Positions 26,071-33,503 of a DNA stretch of 42,074 bases are shown one piece after another. The notes under the pieces were generated by a model, which worked only from the letters and a program-made list of their open reading frames with translations, searched no databases and had not been told where the DNA came from. The position numbers and the translations under genes were made by a program. This stretch comes from Micromonospora pattaloongensis. GTDB taxonomy: Bacteria; Actinomycetota; Actinomycetes; Mycobacteriales; Micromonosporaceae. Within the stretch, counting starts at the first letter, position 1; every line of letters begins with the position of its first letter. The DNA is taken from positions 1-42,074 of the forward strand of contig NZ_FNPH01000018.1 in the NCBI RefSeq assembly GCF_900107255.1, in the 5' to 3' direction.

Positions 26071-26076
26071 CCCCAC

Positions 26077-26092
26077 TGTGACCCAGATCACA
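26077..26092. promoter_or_regulatory. Consensus CRP/GlxR-type binding site
   Basis: TGTGA-CCCAGA-TCACA is an exact match to TGTGA-N6-TCACA, bound by CRP-family cAMP receptor proteins in actinobacteria. It stands between the divergent DUF305 (start 26021) and LVIVD (start 26161) genes and could act on both. Confidence 0.75.
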
Positions 26093-26160
26093 TCACGGCG
26101 TGGGATTCACATGTAAGGTCTGCCCAATCGTCAATCCCTTTCGTTCGAAGGGTGCCGTCA

Positions 26161-27678
26161 ATGATCAACCTATCCCCCCGAGGGGGGCGGCAGCTCAAGA
26201 CCGTCGGATTGGCCGCGACCGCAATCCTGCTCACCAGCATCGCCGCGGCGACGCCGAGCAGCGCGCAAGCGACGTCCGACGACTGTGCCGCCCTGCGCGG
26301 CGCGGGCGACAATTTCGCCGAGCTGTGCCTCACCGAGCAGCAACTCACGACGATGAATGATGCCGACGCCGACCTCGGCGTCGACGAGATCGCCAGCAGC
26401 CGCAACATCCGCCAGATCGCGAACATCCCGAAGCAGGGGCCGTTCGGCACCGAGGCGGCGTTCGGCACCGACATGGCGTTCCAGGGCCGGTACGCGTTCG
26501 TGGGCAACTACGACGGGTTCGTCATCTACGACATCAAGAACCCGCGCAAGCCGTCCATCGTGTCGCAGGTGGTCTGCCCGGGTGCGCAGAACGACGTCAG
26601 CATCCACGGCGACCTGCTCTTCCTGTCGACCGATTCGTCGCGCAACAACGACTCGTGCGCCAGCGTCTCCCAGTCCGCGTCCATCAAGGACTCCTGGGAG
26701 GGCATCAAGATCTTCGACGTGAGCGACAAGGCCAACCCGAAGTACATCAAGTCGGTTGAGACCGCCTGTGGTTCGCACACGCACACCCTGGTGCCGGGCA
26801 AGGACCATAAGTCGGTCTACCTGTACGTGTCGTCGTACTCGCCGAACGCGTCGTTCCCCGACTGCGCGCCGCCGCACGACTCGATCTCGATCGTCAAGGT
26901 GCCGGTGAAGAACCCGACCGCGGCCGCCGTGGTGGCCACGCCGAACCTCTTCCCGGACGGCGGCAACCCCGGCAGCAACGGCAGCTCCGCCACCACCGGC
27001 TGCCACGACATCACCGCGTACCCGGAGAAGGACCTGGCCGCGGGCGCCTGCATGGGCGACGGCGTCCTGATGGACATCTCCAACCGCGAGGCGCCGCGGA
27101 TCATCCACCAGGTCCGCGACACCACCAACTTCGCGTTCTGGCACTCCGCCACCTTCAACAACAAGGGCACCAAGGTCGTCTTCACCGACGAGCTCGGTGG
27201 CGGTGGCGCGCCGACCTGCAACCCGACCGTCGGGGCGACCCGCGGCGCGAACGCCATCTACGACATCACCGGTAAGGGTGACGCCCGGAAGCTGGTGTTC
27301 AAGAGCTACTACAAGATCCCCCGGACGAACACCAACAACGAGAACTGCGTCGCCCACAACGGCTCGCTGATCCCGGTGCTCGGCAAGGACATCATGGTGC
27401 AGGCGTGGTACCAGGGTGGCGTGTCGGTGTGGGACTTCACCGACTCGGCCAACCCGGTCGAGATCGCCTACTGGGAGCGGGGCCCGCTCTCCAACGACCG
27501 GCTGATCCTCGGTGGGGCCTGGTCGACCTACTGGTACAACGGCCACATCTACTCCAGCGACATCCAGAAGGGTCTGGACGTGCTGGAGCTGCGGGACTGG
27601 CGGGTCGCCACCGCGCACGCGGTGCGTTTCGACACCTTCAACGCGCAGACCCAGCCGGGCTACTGGGGCAACCGGTAG
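26161..27678 (+). CDS. Secreted LVIVD-repeat (beta-propeller-like) protein
   Basis: 505 residues. A signal peptide covers about 1-36 (LKTVGLAATAILLTSIAAAT then SSAQA). The mature part is built of LVIVD-type repeats, seen as YAFVGNYDGFVIYDIKNPRK, GIKIFDVSDKANPKYI, GVLMDISNREAPRIIHQV, and GGVSVWDFTDSANPVEIAYW. Many Cys, His and aromatic residues (GSHTHTLV, NENCVAHNGSL) suggest a disulfide-stabilised extracellular propeller. Function is unknown; LVIVD and DUF305 genes are often neighbours, as here. ATG at 26161 follows GAAGGGTG. A strong terminator follows. Codon use is more Lys/Asn-rich than its neighbours. Confidence 0.88.
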   Translation: MINLSPRGGRQLKTVGLAATAILLTSIAAATPSSAQATSDDCAALRGAGDNFAELCLTEQQLTTMNDADADLGVDEIASSRNIRQIANIPKQGPFGTEAAFGTDMAFQGRYAFVGNYDGFVIYDIKNPRKPSIVSQVVCPGAQNDVSIHGDLLFLSTDSSRNNDSCASVSQSASIKDSWEGIKIFDVSDKANPKYIKSVETACGSHTHTLVPGKDHKSVYLYVSSYSPNASFPDCAPPHDSISIVKVPVKNPTAAAVVATPNLFPDGGNPGSNGSSATTGCHDITAYPEKDLAAGACMGDGVLMDISNREAPRIIHQVRDTTNFAFWHSATFNNKGTKVVFTDELGGGGAPTCNPTVGATRGANAIYDITGKGDARKLVFKSYYKIPRTNTNNENCVAHNGSLIPVLGKDIMVQAWYQGGVSVWDFTDSANPVEIAYWERGPLSNDRLILGGAWSTYWYNGHIYSSDIQKGLDVLELRDWRVATAHAVRFDTFNAQTQPGYWGNR

Positions 27679-27695
27679 TCCTCTGACGCACCACC

Positions 27696-27740
27696 GACCG
27701 GCCCGGTCTCCCGTTGGGAGGCCGGGCCGGTCGCTTTTCC
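27696..27740 (+). terminator. Rho-independent terminator of the LVIVD gene
   Basis: GACCGGCCCGG-T-CTCCC pairs with GGGAG-G-CCGGGCCGGTC around a GTT loop, 17 bp with one T-G pair, followed by GCTTTTCC. Confidence 0.9.
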
Positions 27741-27783
27741 GGGCGCGTATCCTTTGCGGATCTTGCGTGGCGGGAGGGCTGGC

Positions 27784-28152
27784 GTGGCGGACGCGGTGTA
27801 TGTCGGCAACGCGGGGGTGGACGCCCCGCTGGAACGGGGCTGGCTGCTCGGGCACTTCATGCCGCCGGCCTCGGCGCGGCACAGCACCGAGGTCGAGATC
27901 AAGTGGGGCGTGCACCCGCCGGGCGACCGGCGGGCGCAGTGGACGAGCGGGGAGCGCCGCACGGCGCTGCTGGTGCTGATCAGTGGGCGCTTCCGCGTCG
28001 AGCTGCCCGACCGCACCGTGCTGCTGACCGAGCAGGGCGACTACGTGATCTGGGGCCCCGGCGTCGACCACTCGTGGTACGCCGAACAGCAGTCAGTCGT
28101 GCTCACCGTGCGGTGGCCGTCCGTGCCCGGCTACGCCGTACCGCTGTCGTAG
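27784..28152 (+). CDS. Cupin-type small protein
   Basis: 122 residues from GTG at 27784 (GGGAGG six bases upstream; a TTG at 27754 is unlikely). The fold reads as a single-domain cupin: VEIKWGVHPPGDRRAQW (first motif with one His), ALLVLISGRFRVELPD, TVLLTEQGDYVIWGPGVDHSWYAEQQSVVLTVRW (second motif with PGVDHSW). Only two His are in the usual metal positions, so metal binding is uncertain. It is likely a sugar- or small-molecule-binding cupin. It stands alone between two terminators. Confidence 0.7.
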   Translation: MADAVYVGNAGVDAPLERGWLLGHFMPPASARHSTEVEIKWGVHPPGDRRAQWTSGERRTALLVLISGRFRVELPDRTVLLTEQGDYVIWGPGVDHSWYAEQQSVVLTVRWPSVPGYAVPLS

Positions 28153-28154
28153 CC

Positions 28155-28194
28155 CGACGAGGGCCGGACGCCCTGGGGCGCCCGGCCGTCGTCG
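28155..28194. terminator. Bidirectional terminator between the cupin and esterase genes
   Basis: CGACG, GGGCCGG and CGCCC pair with GGGCG, CCCGGCC and CGTCG around a short TGG loop, between two convergent stops. Confidence 0.75.
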
Positions 28195-28198
28195 CGTC

Positions 28199-29266
28199 TC
28201 ATCCGGTGGCGCAGCTGGGACTCGGCGTCGCGTTGCTCCCGGTCATGCTGGCGACGAACCCGATCGTGGTGCTGGCGTTGGGGGCGAGGTTGCCGTTCCA
28301 GCTCACGTTCCGGGCCGTCACCTCCGCGCCGTTCTGGCTCACCGTGGCGTTCCAGGCCTGCCCGATGCGCTGGTCGCCGCCGAAGGTGAACCGCACCGTC
28401 CATCCGGTGAGCGGCGCCGCGCCGGTGTTGCGGACGGTCACCTCACCCTGGAACCCGCCCTGCCACTGGTTCGCGATCCGGTAGCTGGCCGTGCATCCGG
28501 CGCCCTGGCCCGGCGGGGTCGTCGGGGGTGTGGTCGTCGGGGGTGTGGTCGGCGAGGTCCCGCCGAGCGCCGCGACCAGGGCCGGATACCACTTGTCCGA
28601 GATCTTCTGGTCGCCGGCCGCGTTCGGGTGCACCCCGTCGTACGTGTCGGCGCCGGTGCTGAACCCGGCCCACTGGTCCACGACCGTGATCGGTGACTGC
28701 GCGGTGGTCTTGCCCGCCGCCCACGCCGGGATCGCGTTGTTCAACGCGACGACCCGCTGCGCGCAATCCGCGCAGTTCGTCGGCGCCATCGGGATGATCC
28801 GGGCGACGAGGATCTTCATGCCGGGATTGCTGGCGCGCATCTGGTCGACCAGCCTGCCGTACGCGTCGAGAATCGTCGCCGGCGGGATGTTGCTCCAGAC
28901 GTCGTTCGTGCCGAAGTGCATCAGCACGATGTCGGGCCGGGTCGCCGACAGCCAGCCGGGCAGCTGGTTCTGGTTGGCGACGGTGGTCGCCAGGTAGCCA
29001 CCGTGGCCCTCGTTGTCCCCGTCGTACGGTTGCCCGCAGCCCGGCGGGGCGAGGGTGCCGACGAAATCGATGTTGGTGTGGCCGGTGTTCTGCAGCCGGT
29101 TCCAGAGCAGGGCGCGCCAGCAGCCGGGGGAGCCGGTGATGGAGTCGCCGAGCGGCATGATCCGTACGGGGGCGGCCGCGGCGGGTTGAGCCGGTGGGGC
29201 GGCGAGCAGCCCGAGCAGTGTGGCGAGCGCGGTCAGCGCCGCCCCGAGGGCGGGTCTGCGGAGCAT
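28199..29266 (-). CDS. Secreted SGNH/CE3-type esterase with cellulose-binding domain
   Basis: 355 residues. A signal peptide (1-32) ends at AAAA. The SGNH hydrolase domain (about 34-235) has the nucleophile S42 in MPLGDSITGSPGCWRALLWN, G/N in HFGTNDVW (118-124), and D210/H213 in YDGVHPNAAGD. This arrangement fits carbohydrate esterase family 3 acetylxylan esterases. A Thr/Pro linker (238-256) leads to a CBM2 domain (258-355) with its end cysteines and surface tryptophans (NQWQGGFQGEV, SWNGNLAP). It would deacetylate xylan on plant fibres. ATG at 29266 follows ACAGGAGA. Confidence 0.92.
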   Translation of the reverse strand: MLRRPALGAALTALATLLGLLAAPPAQPAAAAPVRIMPLGDSITGSPGCWRALLWNRLQNTGHTNIDFVGTLAPPGCGQPYDGDNEGHGGYLATTVANQNQLPGWLSATRPDIVLMHFGTNDVWSNIPPATILDAYGRLVDQMRASNPGMKILVARIIPMAPTNCADCAQRVVALNNAIPAWAAGKTTAQSPITVVDQWAGFSTGADTYDGVHPNAAGDQKISDKWYPALVAALGGTSPTTPPTTTPPTTPPGQGAGCTASYRIANQWQGGFQGEVTVRNTGAAPLTGWTVRFTFGGDQRIGQAWNATVSQNGAEVTARNVSWNGNLAPNASTTIGFVASMTGSNATPSPSCATG

Positions 29267-29520
29267 GGTCGTCTCCTGTCACGGTGCGATGGGGTGTTGA
29301 CGGACCGGCCCGAGCTCCCGCGGACATTCAAGCACTCGGATCGACCGGGGCTCAACGCCCGGGTTTCCCCGCCACGCCGGGCGCGAACATCAGTGACCTG
29401 TGACGCGGGCGTGGCTCTCGTGCCGGCCTGCGGCGGTGAACGCGGCAATCCGGCCGGAACTGTCCGCGGTCGCGCCCGAATGGGTAGGAATGGACCCGGG
29501 GTGTCGACGGAGGAGGGGAC

Positions 29521-30363
29521 ATGGCGCGGGCGCTCGTACTCGGTGGCGGCGGGGTGACCGGGATCGCCTGGGAGATGGGCGTGCTGGCCGGGCTGCGCCA
29601 CGCGGGCGTCGACCTGAGCACCACGGATCTGATCGTCGGCACGTCGGCGGGGTCGGTGGTCGGGGCGCTGGTCGCCACCGCGGTCGACCTCGATCAGGCG
29701 GTGTCGGTCCTGCGGAGCGCGGGCCTCGACGGGGAGGCGGAGTTGTCGTTCCAGCTGGACCTGACGTTGATCGGTCAGGCGTTCGGGATCGTCTCGGACG
29801 CGACACTGGACCCGGCCGAGGCACGGGCCCGGCTCGGCCGGCTGGCGCTCACCGCCCCGGTCGGGGAGGACCGCGTGCAGGTCGAGCGCTTCGCTGCGCT
29901 GCTGCCGGTGCACGACTGGCCGGCCCAGCCGCGCCTGGTCGTCACGGTCGTCAACGCCGAGACGGGCGAGCCGGCCGCGTGGGACGACGCCGACGGCGTC
30001 CCGCTGGTCCGGGCCGTCGCCGCCAGCTGCGCCGTGCCGTGCGTCTTTCCACCGGTCGAGATCAACGGCGGCCGGTACATGGACGGCGGCGTGCGCTCGG
30101 TGACCAACGCGGATCTGGCGGTCGGCGCCGAGGCGGTGGTGGTCATCGCGCCGGTGGACGGGCTCTTCCGCACCTCGCCCGAGGCGGAACTGCGGGAGCT
30201 GGGGGAGGTGCGGTCGGTGCTGGTGTCGCCGGACGCGGCGGCCCGGGAGGCGATCGGGCCGAACGTGCTCGATCCGTCGCGGGCGGCCGCGTCGCTGGCG
30301 GCCGGAATGACGCAGGGCGAGGAGTGCGCCGCCCGGGTGGGGGCGGTCTGGGGCCCGTCCTGA
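29521..30363 (+). CDS. Patatin-like phospholipase
   Basis: 280 residues. The patatin landmarks are all present: oxyanion loop LGGGGVTGIAWEMGVL (8-23), nucleophile elbow GTSAG with S42, and the catalytic Asp in YMDGGVRS (D188). It probably hydrolyses lipid acyl esters using a Ser-Asp dyad. No signal peptide. ATG at 29521 follows GGAGGAGGGG. It is divergent from the CE3 esterase across a 254-base gap, in which I see no convincing promoter apart from a GGGTAG at 29482 without a matching -35. Confidence 0.92.
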   Translation: MARALVLGGGGVTGIAWEMGVLAGLRHAGVDLSTTDLIVGTSAGSVVGALVATAVDLDQAVSVLRSAGLDGEAELSFQLDLTLIGQAFGIVSDATLDPAEARARLGRLALTAPVGEDRVQVERFAALLPVHDWPAQPRLVVTVVNAETGEPAAWDDADGVPLVRAVAASCAVPCVFPPVEINGGRYMDGGVRSVTNADLAVGAEAVVVIAPVDGLFRTSPEAELRELGEVRSVLVSPDAAAREAIGPNVLDPSRAAASLAAGMTQGEECAARVGAVWGPS

Positions 30364-30414
30364 CCGTGCCGCGCGGGCTTCCTCGCCCGTGGCCCGGCGC
30401 GATCCCACGCTAAT

Positions 30415-30435
30415 CCCTATTAACCCGATAGGGTT
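30415..30435. promoter_or_regulatory. Dyad operator CCCTAT-TAACCCG-ATAGGG before the cysteine dioxygenase gene
   Basis: Six-base arms CCCTAT (30415-30420) and ATAGGG (30428-30433) enclose a second, inner dyad AACCC-GATA-GGGTT (30422-30435). It is an AT-rich island 50-70 bases upstream of the CDO start. The half ACCCGATAG also occurs at 26060-26068. Confidence 0.6.
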
Positions 30436-30486
30436 GCTGGGGTAATGTGGGGTCGCAGTGGACACCCGACCAAAAGAGGAACCCCG

Positions 30487-30948
30487 ATGACCGTCTCCGG
30501 TGCCGACCGCGCTGATCTGCTCGCCATCGCCCGCCGCTATGCCGCTTCGCCCGCACGGTGGCCCGTACGCCCGCGCTTCGATCCCCTCGACCGGTGGTAC
30601 GCCCGGCTCGCCGAGCGGCCCGATCACGAGGCCTGGCTGCTGACCTGGCTGCCGGGGCAGGGGACCGAACTGCACGATCACGGGGGCTCCGCCGGGGCGT
30701 TCGTCGTGCTGGCCGGAACCATTGTGGAGGAGACGGTGCGGGGCGGGGCGCTGGTCGGCGCCGAGCTCGCCACCGGCGCGGGGCGCCGGTTCGGCGCCCA
30801 CCACATCCACCGGGTCGCCAACCGCGGCACCGACCCGGCGATCAGCCTGCACGTCTACGCCCCCGCGCTGCGCAGCATGACGCGCTACCGGCTGGACGCG
30901 GGCGTGCTGCGGGTCGCCGAGGTGGCGCGGGCGGGGGTCGCGTGGTGA
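30487..30948 (+). CDS. Cysteine dioxygenase
   Basis: 153 residues with a cupin core. The iron ligands are H63 and H65 in ELHDHGGSAGAF and H108 in HHIHRVANRG, matching the three-His site of cysteine dioxygenase. It oxidises cysteine to cysteine sulfinate with O2. WLLTWLPGQGTELHDH and LHVYAPALRSMTRYRLD are typical of bacterial CDO. ATG at 30487 follows AGAGGAA. The stop overlaps the rhodanese GTG as GTGA, so the two form one translationally coupled sulfur unit. A dyad operator candidate precedes it. Confidence 0.92.
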   Translation: MTVSGADRADLLAIARRYAASPARWPVRPRFDPLDRWYARLAERPDHEAWLLTWLPGQGTELHDHGGSAGAFVVLAGTIVEETVRGGALVGAELATGAGRRFGAHHIHRVANRGTDPAISLHVYAPALRSMTRYRLDAGVLRVAEVARAGVAW

Positions 30949-31397
30949 TCCCGTTCCGGCAGCCGCGGTCGAGCTGTCGCGGCCCCCGCCCGCCGGCCGG
31001 CTCCCGGAGCATCGACGCGATCCTCGCCGGGGCCCGCGCCCGGCTGTGTCGCCTCGACCCCGAGGCGGCGCACCTCGCGCACCGGCTCGGCGCGGTCCTG
31101 GTCGACATCCGGCCGGCTGCCCAGCGCGGCGCCACCGGCGCCGTGCCCGGCGCGCTGATCGTCGAGCGCAACGTCCTGGAGTGGCGCTTCGACCCCCGCA
31201 GCGGCTCCCGGCTGCCGATCGCGGACCGGTACGACCTACCCGTGATCGTCTTCTGCCAGGAGGGTTACACCTCGTCACTGGCGGCCGCCGCCCTGCAGGA
31301 CCTGGGGCTGTACCGCGCCACCGACGTCGTCGGCGGGTTCGTCGCGTGGCGGCTCGCCGGACTGCCCGCCTTCGGACCCGCCCGCATGCTCGCCTGA
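30945..31397 (+). CDS. Rhodanese-domain sulfurtransferase
   Basis: 150 residues, one rhodanese domain (about 35-145). The active-site loop is FCQEGYTSS with C104; HRLGAVLVDIRPAAQR and VVGGFVAWRLAGLPAF are typical flanks. It likely moves sulfane sulfur from persulfides. The first 20 residues are basic and Pro-rich. GTG at 30945 overlaps the CDO stop by four bases. CDO-rhodanese pairs are common in actinobacteria and fit cysteine or persulfide breakdown. Confidence 0.9.
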   Translation: MIPFRQPRSSCRGPRPPAGSRSIDAILAGARARLCRLDPEAAHLAHRLGAVLVDIRPAAQRGATGAVPGALIVERNVLEWRFDPRSGSRLPIADRYDLPVIVFCQEGYTSSLAAAALQDLGLYRATDVVGGFVAWRLAGLPAFGPARMLA

Positions 31398-31431
31398 ATC
31401 CGCAAGGGATCGACTACGTTGCGTTTGTCGA

Positions 31432-31460
31432 TTGTCACATTTATGCAACGCCGAGACTAT
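31432..31460 (+). promoter_or_regulatory. Candidate housekeeping promoter of the winged-helix regulator
   Basis: TTGTCA (31432-31437), 17-base spacer, GACTAT (31455-31460) in an AT-rich patch. An inverted repeat CGTTGC (31418-31423) / GCAACG (31445-31450) straddles the -35 and could be an operator. The predicted leader is about 145 bases. Confidence 0.4.
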
Positions 31461-31612
31461 TGACCGGAGCGCGAGCGCCCGGAAGCATCGTCACAGTGCG
31501 GTGCCAGCGGGCGTCTCCCCGTCTTTTTCCCGCCGCGGTGCCGTGCTTCCTGGGGAGTCGCTCACGCGTATCGGTGCGCGTGCTGAGATGTCCGCATCTG
31601 CCAAGGAGGAGC

Positions 31613-32245
31613 ATGTCCGTCAGCCCCGCGTCGTCGCGTGCTGGATGGCACACCTCCCAACCCGCCGGGCCGGGACGGCCGCCCGTGGCGTCCCGGCGTC
31701 CCGCCGGTCACGCTTCCCCGACGTTGACCGTCACGCTCTCCATCCCGCTCGCCTGCGAGGAGGCGCTGACGCCGGCGGCGCGGCGACTGCTCGAGGCGGC
31801 CAGAGAGATGATCGAGCGTGGCGAGGGAGCCGTGGCGGTGACCGCGGCCAACGGCGAGCACGCGTACGTGCCGGCGCCCCGGCGGCCGCCCGCCTCCACG
31901 CCCGCGCCGCCCCCGCCGGCCCCACCGGCGCCGTCCGAGCCGGCCGGCCTGCACATCCTGGCCGCCTCCCGCTCGGTCCTGCTCGACGGCGAGCCGCTGC
32001 CACTGACCCGGCTCGAGTTCGACCTGCTGCTGCACTTCGTGCAGAATCCGCGGCGGGTCTTCACCCGGTTGCAACTGCTCACCGCGGTCTGGGGCTACGA
32101 ACACACCGGAGTGCGCACCGTTGACGTCCACATTCGACGGCTGCGGGTCAAGGTCGGTGACCGGATGCCTCTGATCACCACGGTCTATGGGGTGGGTTAC
32201 CGGCTCGCCGACGACGTGGTGATCACGATCGACCACCACGCCTGA
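31613..32245 (+). CDS. Orphan OmpR-type winged-helix regulator without receiver domain
   Basis: 210 residues. The C-terminal third (about 115-203) is a Trans_reg_C winged helix: LDGEPLPLTRLEFDLLLHFV, RRVFTRLQLLTAVWGYE, VRTVDVHIRRLRVKVGD, and ITTVYGVGYRLAD. The N-terminal half is not a receiver. It has a short helical segment (LACEEALTPAARRLLEAAREMIERGEG) and a long Pro-rich linker. DNA binding is clear, but phosphorylation-dependent control is not expected. ATG at 31613 follows AAGGAGGAG. This architecture recurs in actinomycetes. Confidence 0.88.
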   Translation: MSVSPASSRAGWHTSQPAGPGRPPVASRRPAGHASPTLTVTLSIPLACEEALTPAARRLLEAAREMIERGEGAVAVTAANGEHAYVPAPRRPPASTPAPPPPAPPAPSEPAGLHILAASRSVLLDGEPLPLTRLEFDLLLHFVQNPRRVFTRLQLLTAVWGYEHTGVRTVDVHIRRLRVKVGDRMPLITTVYGVGYRLADDVVITIDHHA

Positions 32246-32251
32246 CCACCG

Positions 32252-32267
32252 CGGCGGGCGCCCGCCG
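32252..32267. other. 16-bp perfect palindrome
   Basis: CGGCGGGC/GCCCGCCG lies just after the winged-helix stop and 20 bases before the next gene. It may act as a weak terminator. Confidence 0.35.
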
Positions 32268-32287
32268 GCGCCGGGCACGATGGTGGC

Positions 32288-32917
32288 GTGCAGGTTCGAC
32301 CGATCACCCCCGAGGGGCTCGTCGACGAGCTCACCGAGCGACTCGTCGCGGAGCGGCCCGGGCAATGGCTGCGGGTCGCCGTCGACGGGCCGCCGGCGGC
32401 GGCGCCGGAGCGGCTCGCCGACGCGCTGGTCGATCCGTTGCGGGAGCGGGGCCGCCCCGCGGTACGGATCTCCGCCGACGACTTCCTCCGGCCCGCCTCG
32501 CTGCGCTACGAGTTCGGCCGCGCGAACCCCGACGCCTTCTACGCCGGCTGGCTGGACGAGCCGGGACTGCGCCGGGAAGTGCTGGACCCGACCGCCCCGG
32601 GCGGCGCCGGCCGCATCCTGCCGTCGCTGTGGAACCCCGAGACCGATCGGGCCAGCCGCGCGGCGTACCGGGAGCTGCCGCCGGGCGCGGTCGTCCTGGT
32701 CAGCGGGGCGCTGCTGCTCGGCGGCGCGCTGCCGTTCGACGTCACCGTCCACCTCGTGCTCTCCGCCGGCGCGCTCGCCCGGCGTACCCCGCCCGAACTG
32801 GCGTGGACGTTGCCGGCCTTCGCCCGGTACGCCGAGGAGGTGTGCCCGGCGCTCTTCGCGGACGTGGTCGTGCGGCTGGACGACCCCCGGCATCCGGCGA
32901 TCGTGGAGGAACGCTAG
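32288..32917 (+). CDS. Uridine kinase-like protein with a degenerate P-loop
   Basis: 209 residues, shaped like the nucleoside/uridine kinase group: WLRVAVDG near 27-34, VRISADDFLRPASLRYEFGR (about 60-80), YAGWLDEPGLRREVLDP, and VVLVSGALLLGGALPFDVTVHLVLS. The Walker A motif that should read GxxGxGKS/T reads VDGPPAAAPERLAD (32-45), without Gly-Lys-Ser/Thr. ATP use by the normal mechanism is therefore unlikely. GTG at 32288 is the start, 42 bases after the regulator gene. It may be a binding or regulatory relative, or a kinase with an unusual site. Confidence 0.72.
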   Translation: MQVRPITPEGLVDELTERLVAERPGQWLRVAVDGPPAAAPERLADALVDPLRERGRPAVRISADDFLRPASLRYEFGRANPDAFYAGWLDEPGLRREVLDPTAPGGAGRILPSLWNPETDRASRAAYRELPPGAVVLVSGALLLGGALPFDVTVHLVLSAGALARRTPPELAWTLPAFARYAEEVCPALFADVVVRLDDPRHPAIVEER

Positions 32918-32934
32918 CCGCGCGCGATGCGACG

Positions 32935-32960
32935 GTTTGACGCGTTCGGCGCGCGGGTAT
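32935..32960 (+). promoter_or_regulatory. SigB/SigF-type promoter for the DksA-like gene
   Basis: GTTT (32935-32938), 16-base spacer, GGGTAT (32955-32960): an exact match. A GCGCGGG/CCCGCGC inverted repeat (32951-32957 with 32964-32970) overlaps the -10 and could bind a regulator. Confidence 0.65.
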
Positions 32961-33045
32961 CTGCCCGCGCGCACGGCGCATCGTACGGATCACCCGGTCC
33001 GCTGCTCGCGAAAGCGCCACCGTCGTCCCACGGAAGGGGCAGAAC

Positions 33046-33492
33046 ATGCTGGTCAATGGTGCGGTCGTCGCGGGGTCGCAGGTCGCGACCGTCGGCGAGG
33101 AGCAGGTGGCGTTCGGGCGGGGACGCTCGGCGGCGGACACCGTGCAGGTGCGGCAGGCGCTGCAGGCGCGCTACGACGAGCTGACCGCCGAATACGAGCG
33201 GGTGGTGGCGGACAACCAGGTGCTGCGGCTCGTGGAGCGCAGCGACACGGCGGGGGACGACCAGGCGGACAGCGGCACGAAGACGGCCGAACGGGACACG
33301 GCGCAGTCGCTGATCATGACCATTCTGGAGCGGCGCCTGCAGTTCGAGCACGCGCTGGCGCGGCTGGCGGAGGGGGCGTACGGCTTCTGCGAAGGCTGCG
33401 CGGACCCGATCCCGGTGGAGCGGCTCGAGATCTTCCCGGCGGCCACGTCCTGCGTGACGTGCAAGCAGGCGCGCGAGCGGCGGGCGGCGTAA
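33046..33492 (+). CDS. DksA/TraR-type zinc-finger protein
   Basis: 148 residues. A helical pair (about 30-110, RQALQARYDELTAEYERVVADNQ, LIMTILERRLQFEHALARLAEG) leads to the C4 zinc finger C115-xx-C118 and C136-xx-C139 (YGFCEGCADPIPVERLEIFP, then SCVTCKQ). This is the DksA layout: a coiled coil entering the RNA polymerase secondary channel and a zinc finger. The acidic tip (SDTAGDDQADSG) fits. ATG at 33046 follows GGAAGGGG. An exact SigB/SigF-type promoter is upstream, and DUF72 follows after 11 bases. Confidence 0.88.
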   Translation: MLVNGAVVAGSQVATVGEEQVAFGRGRSAADTVQVRQALQARYDELTAEYERVVADNQVLRLVERSDTAGDDQADSGTKTAERDTAQSLIMTILERRLQFEHALARLAEGAYGFCEGCADPIPVERLEIFPAATSCVTCKQARERRAA

Positions 33493-33503
33493 CCGCGGGG
33501 CCG

